Shown: positions 57,294 to 64,000 of the stretch, in pieces | How positions within the stretch are numbered: the stretch's first letter is position 1 | How the letters are laid out: the number at the start of each line of letters is the position of its first letter | DNA from: Tupaia tana | Lineage: Eukaryota > Chordata > Mammalia > Scandentia > Tupaiidae | Direction of reading: 5' to 3' | Assembly (NCBI GenBank): GCA_026018925.1 | Contig: JAKSZU010000002.1 | Coordinates: 12,335,662 to 12,399,661 of the forward strand | DNA length: 64,000 bases | Notes under the pieces: model-generated | Told to the model about the DNA's origin: nothing | Databases searched by the model: none | Seen by the model: the letters and a program-made list of their open reading frames with translations, nothing else | Made by a program: the position numbers and the translations under genes

Positions 57294-57479
57294 CAGCATC
57301 CCTGATTTTTAAATTACAATATAAACAATTATATTGAGTACCTTGTAGGTAGTAGGATTCAAAATTTTAAGGAAAAAATAAATATAAGGAATGGAGAAAA
57401 GATTAATGTTTTTAAATACCTGGAATTTTTTTATCTATAATAGGTAACCAGGGCAACTCTGTTTTTGGCTTTATCTGTC
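57294..57479. other. AT-rich intron
   Basis: Nothing recognised. Confidence 0.3.
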
Positions 57480-58360
57480 TTTAAAATCAGATAATCCTGT
57501 CTTGCTAGTTTGTAGCCCCCTTCAAATTGTTCCTGAGACTTCCTGGGTGCTTGGCTCCAGGACAAGTCCCTCATCACTTTCTGTCCAGTCTTCTTACTTC
57601 TCGTTCAAAGCTGCTGCTGATCCTACTGGTAGAGCCACCTACTGGGCACACTGGCATCCACTGGTGCAGCTCCGTGGGGACAGCCTTTCCCAATCCAGGG
57701 GCCAGCCTGGCTCCTGCCACCACCCCACCACACCCTGGCTGCAGGTACCAGAGTTGCCTGCCTCTCCCTCCTTGCTGCTGCTCATTAAAAGCAGAGGCTT
57801 GGTAAGGGAGAACTGTTCTAGGCATTCCCAGCCCCTTGATCTGGACCCTCCTGCCTCATGGCTTCTGAGGGGTATGGAGGTCCCTCCCTCCCTCTCATTT
57901 CCTAGGGTGGTTGAAGGGTGCCCAGTGAGTCTTAGGGCCTGGAGGGAACCCCACTCTCACTGTCTCAAATGTGTCACTGTCTTGACCTGGGCCATATACC
58001 GAGCCTGGACTGTTCCATCTTATTCTGGATCACCATTCAGCAAACTGAACTGAGCATCCCTGGGACTCTGGACCTCAGCAGCCCTGCTCTCCCTGGTCGC
58101 ATGGCACCAGCCTGGCACCTGTTCTCATGTCTTTGCCACCTGTGCAGGGACCCATTACTGATCAACCTCTCTACCACCAAGACAGAGTGAGAACCCAAAC
58201 AGAAGGGCAGTACTAGCAGGTGTGGAGAGCGGCATGGCAGAGGTGACCCTTTCAAAGAGTCCTTATTATCAGCAGTTTCTCTCTCAGTCATGAGTCCCCT
58301 GAGCAAGAAAAGCAACGGTCGTACAAAGGCCGTCAGGAAGAAGCTAGAGTCCTGGGCCAT
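57480..58360. other. GC-rich unexplained block
   Basis: About 880 bp, distinctly GC-richer than both flanks, with a 183-codon plus frame (57502-58053) overlapped by other frames of 60-107 codons. No family, domain or splice framework is recognised. It could be an unrecognised LTR, an old processed pseudogene or unique sequence. Confidence 0.4.
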
Positions 58361-60017
58361 ATGAAAACCTTTTCCAAATTGTTGTTATTTTCATCAGGTT
58401 ACAATACTTGGTTACATTAAATTCTAGCTGAAGCACTACGTTTATAAAGGATGACATGCAAGTTTCACTGACAAAGGCCCAGAACATTTCCCCCAGGAAT
58501 TCTCTGTCCTCTTTTCCCTGCACCCATCAGAAAAGCACCAATATTCAAACATCTGTTCTTGCCTTTGAAAGAAATGCTTCATGTCAGGATCACTGCCTTC
58601 TCACAGTCTCTTCTCATCTTCCTCTTAAAAACAGTGAATGATAGAAAAAGAGTTGCTAACCAAAATTTTGATTATGCTGTTTACAATCGTACACCAAATT
58701 TGACTATTGCAAACCAAGGCCAGGTGATTTCCAGCTTTGTTTGGTCTGTGTTTTGAAGACGCATCAGTGAGTTAAAAGACAGTGATGTGTTGTAAGGACA
58801 GAGTGTGCAGTGCACACATACAGGGGCTATTTGCTGATGAGTGGAGACATTATCAAGAACTCAATAACACGGTTTGTCAGGGAGAATTAGCGTGTATGAA
58901 TCTGCTTCTTTGAGGCTCCAGAAGCAATGACCATTTATCTTGGTGGGTGTCACTTGGCCTCCTGGGCTCATGTCAGTATCGAGTAATCCTGACCCGACTC
59001 TGTTTTTTTCTTCTCAGTCTGTTTATGTCACAAAAGACAAATTTTCTCAGGAATAAATGTTGATTAACAATGCAAGATCACACACATTTCAAGCACAATG
59101 CGGAGAACATTATGTGCATAAACCAAATCTTTCGGGTGGAATTCTGGAAGGAGGCGAATTGATCTCGAAGCCAGCAGACAGACGTACGTAACTGGCATGG
59201 CATGGAACAGCTGTGTGCCTCTAATTTTCAAACCATGCTGTCAGTATCATTCTGTCTCTACCCAGGGGCAAACATTAATCCCATCATTACCACCTAGCAG
59301 TTTCTGAACATGTATTTCAAATTCGAACTCAGAGCTATGAAGTCAAAGCAAAATGTACAAACTCACTTTGGGCAGAGCTGGAATTAACTGCCTGTTTCTA
59401 GAACCCAGGGTTGATTTCAGTGAATAAAGCTGATAATACTGGGTGAGAGAAATAGACACACTTAGTGGCTCTAAGATTTCTGATATGAAAAGAAAGCGAG
59501 GATACCTTTTATCTTTCTCCCCTGCTCATTGGTTCAAGACCCTGATGTTCTGCAACAACCAAAACAGCAAGGCCCTGACCCCTCTGTTCTCTTCATGTTT
59601 CACACATGACTATCGCTGCGCCCCTGCCCTCCCACTTTTCTGACTTCTACCTTCCTGATTAATTCTGGGTCCAAAACGCCACAGTAATGTTGGCATGAAG
59701 CAGCCAGGGTTGGAAATGGAGCAGACATGGCTGAGAATAGCAACCAAGTGTCCTCAGGGAGGAGGAGGAAGGAGCCCTCTTCAAGGTCTGAGCTGCAGTG
59801 AGGTCTGCAATTACTTCTTTCAGGTAGGAAATGACAAACCTGCCTCAATCCAGCAGTGCGGTGTCTCACTGCAGGAGAGAATGAATGTCCAGCATCTTTG
59901 CATATTATATTCATGAGGGGATTCAAATGGTGATTAAGAGGCCAGAGAGTGGGCAAGAGTAATTGACAAACTCTGTGTTTATTTTAATTTATTTTCTATT
60001 TTTTGTGTTTGGGAATC
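58361..60017. other. Single-copy intronic sequence
   Basis: No repeat recognised. 59010-59160 has the composition of a possible conserved element. No coding signal. Confidence 0.35.
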
Positions 60018-60645
60018 TTTCTTTTTATATTTTAATTTTATTTTTTATACATTCAATCACATTATTTAGCTTACAAAGTAAACATTTGTATATGTGAACA
60101 TTTCTCCCTAGTCCAGTTGATCAAAATATCTTCAACTGATAACACCACACCTCCCCATCCCGTCAATGCTCTGCCTCCATATCCCTCCTCCAAATGTCCT
60201 TCCCCAGGCCCCACTCCTCCATACACACCACATCTGGCATTCACACCCATATCTTGTGTTTGTACATCCTTTAGTCAAACATTTTCAGTCATAGAGTGCA
60301 GACACTCGGTATATGTTAAGTGGGGACATACAATGTCTCTCCTTCATAGCCTGGCTTGCTTCACTCAGTAGTAAATCTTTTCATATTCTTCCACTTTCTT
60401 TCAAAAACCAGGGGTTTTTGTTTGTTTGTTTGTTTGTTTGTTTTTATGGCTGAATAGTATTCCATGAAGTATATTTGCCACAGTTTTTCAATCCATTCAT
60501 CTGTACAGGGGCATTTGGGTTGGTTCCATGTCTTAGCAATCGTGAATAGTGCTGCAATAAACACTGATGTGCAAGCACTTTTCCGATGAAGAATTCTTCT
60601 GTCCTTTGGGTAGATACCAAGGAGTAGGATTGCTGGATCAAATGG
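60018..60645 (-). mobile_element. 5'-truncated L1 3' end
   Basis: Antisense 3' end: A-tail complement, 'tttatacattcaatcacattattt', 'ggggacatacaatgtctctccttcatagcctggc', '(GTTT)n tatggctgaatagtattcc', 'tagcaatcgtgaatagtgctgcaataaac', ending at 'gctggatcaaatgg'. Same L1 group as at 1.5 kb, and better preserved. Confidence 0.92.
60418..60442. repeat. (GTTT)n tract within the L1
   Basis: Six GTTT units, at the position of a shorter tract in the L1 at 1.9 kb. Confidence 0.9.
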
Positions 60646-61100
60646 TATCTTTCCTCAATAAAAGCAAGAAGAATAACAACATTACGGCCACAAGGGGCCA
60701 CTAAAAAATCACTACACACAGGGAAGGAAATGTCTTGCACAATCAGGAAAAGAATGCCTCAACAACGCTTGGTACAGGAGCTAACAGAATCTTGTAGAAA
60801 CTTGGTTGGTGACATCCTCAGAACTAAAGATATGGACTCTGTGAAACACAAACAGAAATCCATGAGCAGAGGCCAGATTCAAGTGAAAACAAGCCAATGT
60901 AGAGTAGGATAAGGAAAGCCAAAAATGTCATCGTAGAACTAAAACCTCCACAGAAGTGTAAAGAATAATCAACTGCACAAAATCAAATCCTAAATGGAGA
61001 CAACACCTAAAGATGCTTTCAGAATAGACAATTAAGATACCTAAGATAATTAAGGTCAGAGAAGAGAATAAAATGGAGGACACAGGGCATAAACAGGAAC
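60646..61100 (+). repeat. Possible old L1 5'/ORF1 region
   Basis: A-rich plus-strand sequence with 'agaattttgtagaaac'-like stretches, placed upstream of plus-strand L1 ORF2-like sequence. Too diverged to be sure. Confidence 0.3.
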
Positions 61101-61312
61101 TAAAACCTGGATCCCACATGGCTGACCAGAGTTCAAGTCCTAGACCCAGTAGCTTGAAAACACACATACGACCAGAATCCTGAGGGCACAGAGAATTGGA
61201 GGAAAAGGAATTACAGTGACCAGATCCTATTAGGGAGTGCTTGGTTTTTTTCTCTCTGTCTCATGCATGCATATACCCTCTATCATTAAAAAAAGAAAAA
61301 ATAATAATAAAC
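61101..61312 (+). mobile_element. tRNA-derived SINE, 5'-truncated or eroded
   Basis: Begins inside the head ('ctggatcccacatggctgaccagagttcaagtcctagaccc'). Continues 'cacagagaattggaggaaaaggaattacagtg', a CT tract, 'catgcatgcatataccctctatcattaaaaaaag'. Confidence 0.85.
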
Positions 61313-62160
61313 TAAATATCTTCTCACTCAGTTATAGAAAGAACACCAAAAGAAAGGCAAAGGAAGAATAAATATTAACTTAAAAATCATAATACATTTT
61401 AAAAATGGAAAGTAATAATGCAATTGAGGAAATTCAAAACTAAATGTTAGTTGGTTCCTTGAAGTTGCATAATAAATTTGGTTGATATTTGGTAAACTTA
61501 GAAATAAAAAAGGAGAAAAGACAGAAATAGTATCAGAAATGAAAAAGATTCTGTTACACAGATATTGAAAATATCATAGTAGGATATTATGAATAACTTT
61601 ATCTGTAAAACTTTGAAATTTTGAGTAAAATTTTTGGAAAATATAATTACCAAAACTGACACTAAAAAAAATAGGAAACAAATTAAAATGGTGTATAACA
61701 AATGAAGAAATTAAATGAGTAATTAAAATCCCCAACACAAGGCTAGCTCAAGGCTCACATAGCTTTACTGGATAATGTGTTAAAGAAAAAAAAAATTGCA
61801 AATTTTGTACATACTGTTTTAGTCATGTTATAAAGCTAGCATAATCTTCATACCAAAAGCCATTAAAATGGAAAAAAAGAAAACTTCCAGGATAAACCTC
61901 TTCATAAATACCAATGAAACATTTCTAAGCAACATTAGTGTAACAAATTGAATCCATCAGTATATAAAAATGAAAATATCTCAGGACAAAATTGGGTTTA
62001 TTTCAGTAACAGGAGATTGGTTTAATATTAGAAATATCAATCAAGGCAATTTATAATGTTAATGGATTAAAGGATAAAAGTTGTATGATCACCTTAATAG
62101 ATGGTAAAAAAAAAGCATTTGGTAAAATTCAACATCCATTTATATTTTTAAAACAAACAG
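61313..62160 (+). repeat. Old L1 ORF2 (reverse-transcriptase region) fragment
   Basis: 'aaagcattaaaatgg', 'ctcaggacaaaattgggtttatttcag', 'ttaatggattaaaggataaaagttgtatgatcacctt', 'catttggtaaaattcaacatcc' follow ORF2 sense order. Stops in all frames. Resumes after the 7SL monomer (62321-62410). Confidence 0.8.
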
Positions 62161-62264
62161 AGCTGAGTGTAGTAGCACATGCCTGTAATCCAGCTATTCA
62201 GTATTCTAAAGCCTGAGGATTATGAGTTTGAAGCAACATAGTCTGAATAACATAGAAAGACCCT

Positions 62265-62299
<35 letters not shown>

Positions 62300-62320
62300 A
62301 AAGGAAAGGAAAGGAGGGAA
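62161..62320 (+). mobile_element. Monomeric 7SL-derived SINE (FLAM/B1-like)
   Basis: 'gctgagtgtagtagcacatgcctgtaatccagctattca', 'gcctgaggattatgagtttgaagcaacatag' and 'aacatagaaagaccctatctt' align in order with the left Alu monomer / B1. An A tail and (GGAAA)n follow. It has no right monomer and is inserted in old L1. Confidence 0.88.
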
Positions 62321-62416
62321 AAAAAACTAACTCAAATAGCAGAAAATTCTTAGTCCAATAAAGAAAATTTTATAAATCAGCATAAGCTAGGTCATGTTAT
62401 AATCAAAATCAATTCC

Positions 62417-62686
62417 TGGGCCAGCAAGTGGCATGGTAGTTAAGGCAGTAGATCTCACATGGCCATTTCTGAGGTTTGAGTCCTGAACCTGGTTTGAAAA
62501 ACACACCGGGCTTGTTTGTGTGCATGCATGTCCAAAAAATCCGTGAAAGAGAATGGAGAAGAGGCAATTGCAGTATGGCCATCCCTTCTGAGGGGTGATT
62601 TCTGACTTTTTCCTCTCTCTGTATGTGTCTCTCTCCAGCAAGCTCATGTACCCTATGACAAAATAATTAATTAATTAATTAAAAAG
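62417..62686 (+). mobile_element. tRNA-derived SINE, long form
   Basis: Head 'gggccagcaagtggcatggtagttaa', B-box-like ggtttgagtcc, body 'gagaatggagaagaggcaattgcag', CT tract, 'gctcatgtaccctatgac' and (ATTA)n tail. Confidence 0.93.
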
Positions 62687-63239
62687 ATTTTAATTCCAAA
62701 AATCTTAGTGGTTTAGAACTACAGGTGATTTCAAACAATAAAGGTCTGTTTCTCATACATGCAAACCTGCCTAGTTCAGGTTGATAACTGAGTTGGAGGG
62801 GAAGAGACTTACAAATATAGACTGATAGTTGCTGCTGGTTATGGTACCAAAGAAAATATAAGCTCACAAGGGTCTCTTGGCAATGAAACACTGTATCCTG
62901 GAAGTGACATATTTTACTTTTAGTCACTACTCAGGCTGACCTGGTCCAAGGCCCATCCAACCTCAACAGGGCCACAAAGTACAATCCGACCATGAGTATT
63001 ATGAACAGTGCGTTTTAAAGTCTCTGGATTCTGTTATGTTTTTCCAAAGAGTGTTCATTGTAATTTTGGCAGACAACATGTTAAATATAACTCCAAATTA
63101 TGTCTCCCCTGAGGTAGACAACAGCTAAACTTCTTGCATCATTAGTTCTTTCATTTTTCGGCTTCTGCTCATCATCTAAGTCTACTGGATCTCTGTGTAT
63201 GTAATTCTTAAGAGTCAGCTAAGGCAGAGTTCATAGCAG
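62687..63239. other. Intronic sequence, no feature recognised
   Basis: Nothing recognised. Confidence 0.35.
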
Positions 63240-63550
63240 GGTTTTATTTATATAAATTTATTTATTTATTACATTTAATCACTGAACACCATTACAGCAT
63301 ACCAAATGAATTTTCCCATCATGAATACACAACATATTGGTCCAATCAAAGACATTAGCACATAGATTAAAATCAACAGATTTCTTTTCATTAGGGGCCC
63401 CTTAAATGTTTTCCTTCTTTCTTCTTTCCCTTGATTCCTTCCCTGTTGCCCTCCCCTTTTCCCATCCTCCCCTCCACTGTCTCCAGTATCATCATTGCTC
63501 TCCACGGTTTTATACCTTCCAGTCTTTCGGTTTCTGCCATAGAGCGCCAA
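63240..63550 (-). mobile_element. L1 3' UTR fragment, antisense
   Basis: 'tttaatcactgaacaccattacagcataccaaatgaattttcccatcatgaatacac', a pyrimidine-rich tract and 'cagtctttcggtttctgccatagagc' match the 3' UTR of the L1 at 20.05 kb base for base over long stretches. Truncated just 3' of ORF2. Confidence 0.92.
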
Positions 63551-64000
63551 CAGATTTTTAGCTTACCACACATTCTGTGGTTCCTTCTCTCCCAGGATCT
63601 CTGATTTTCTACCTGCTCTTCCAGCCCAGAACTCTCTGACACCCTGAGCCAGTTTACCTGCTACTTTCATATCTTAGCTCTTAGCCAAAAGTTTTCAATT
63701 CATAAACATCATCAGTTGCACTTCCCTCTTTCAAGGACAGACTCCCCTCCATGGTCTGCTGACTTTAAATTCTTTACCATGACACTAAGGGAGTCCAGCT
63801 AACTATCTTGCTACAAATTGTCTCAACATCATTTCTTTCTGTTTCCATTAATTCACCTGTGCCCTAGCCACACTAACTGCGCTGTGGAACGTGCCTTGTA
63901 CTTCCTGTTTCTGTGCCTTTGTTGTCTTCAGGGAAAGCTTATTTTCAAATCACCTAATTGCTTAAATATTTAGTGACCTTCAAAGCCTAGCCCCAATATT
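63551..64000. other. Intronic sequence at the window end
   Basis: Nothing recognised. Confidence 0.35.

Larger units (their letters stand above)
56653..64000 (+). other. PACRG: Downstream PACRG intron (partial, 3' end outside window)
   Basis: Starts at the consensus donor and runs off the window. No exon completing the split Asn codon (expected to begin with T or C) and continuing the PACRG frame was recognised. It contains SINEs, L1 pieces and a 7SL monomer. Confidence 0.8.

Noticed and set aside
57502..58053. 183-codon frame as a new gene
   Set aside because: No recognised protein, no promoter or splice framework, and other frames are also open. Kept only as a finding.

Overview
This window is vertebrate nuclear DNA from a placental mammal. 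It has no operons and no dense coding. It is dominated by tRNA-derived SINEs, L1 fragments of several ages, ancient L2/MIR copies, MaLR-type LTR remnants and simple repeats. The only protein-coding sequence I can support is one 172-bp internal exon at 56481-56652 on the + strand. Its 57 codons match the central part of PACRG (parkin co-regulated protein, an axonemal inner-junction protein), and it is bounded by a good acceptor and a consensus GTAAGT donor. Everything upstream (1-56480) and downstream (56653-64000) therefore reads as PACRG intron. Nearly all longer open frames in the window are translations of SINEs, L1s or chance.

Organism: about thirty copies of one tRNA-headed SINE family occur. 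Its head has A-box- and B-box-like motifs, followed by a GC-rich body, a pyrimidine tract, a 'gcgccctatagcaaaa'-type 3' end and an A-rich tail. I do not recognise it as a primate, rodent, carnivore or ruminant SINE. A monomeric 7SL-type (FLAM/B1-like) element at 62161-62320 points to Euarchontoglires. A colugo (Dermoptera, CYN-like tRNA SINEs) is my best guess, held with low to moderate confidence and made from memory of the family description, not a search.

Layout: 0-12 kb is AT-rich, with a twin-primed (5'-inverted) L1 flanked by 17-bp duplications, SINE-in-SINE nests and old L1 3' ends. 12-18 kb is mostly single-copy with MIR/L2 traces. 18-22 kb is an old L1M-type element repeatedly interrupted by a young SINE and a younger L1 3' end. 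22-31 kb holds scattered SINEs, including two copies of a second, distinct SINE family (29.1 and 30.9 kb). 31.1-36.9 kb is GC-richer, lacks the main SINE entirely and has TAATTA-rich tracts that could be conserved non-coding elements. 37-47 kb carries a MaLR-like LTR, MIR, L2 and SINEs. 47.7-51.7 kb is a mosaic of old L1 pieces with SINE insertions. 52-56 kb has SINEs and a second MaLR-like LTR. The exon sits at 56.5 kb, and a GC-rich unexplained block lies just downstream (57.5-58.4 kb). 60-63.6 kb holds more L1, SINE and 7SL-monomer insertions.

No gene-to-gene interaction can be described, because only one exon of one gene is present. The findings are about retroposon history, SINE subfamily structure, candidate conserved non-coding tracts and possible effects on splicing. 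I could not run alignments, so family names for old repeats are pattern recognition and boundaries are approximate, except where target-site duplications fix them.
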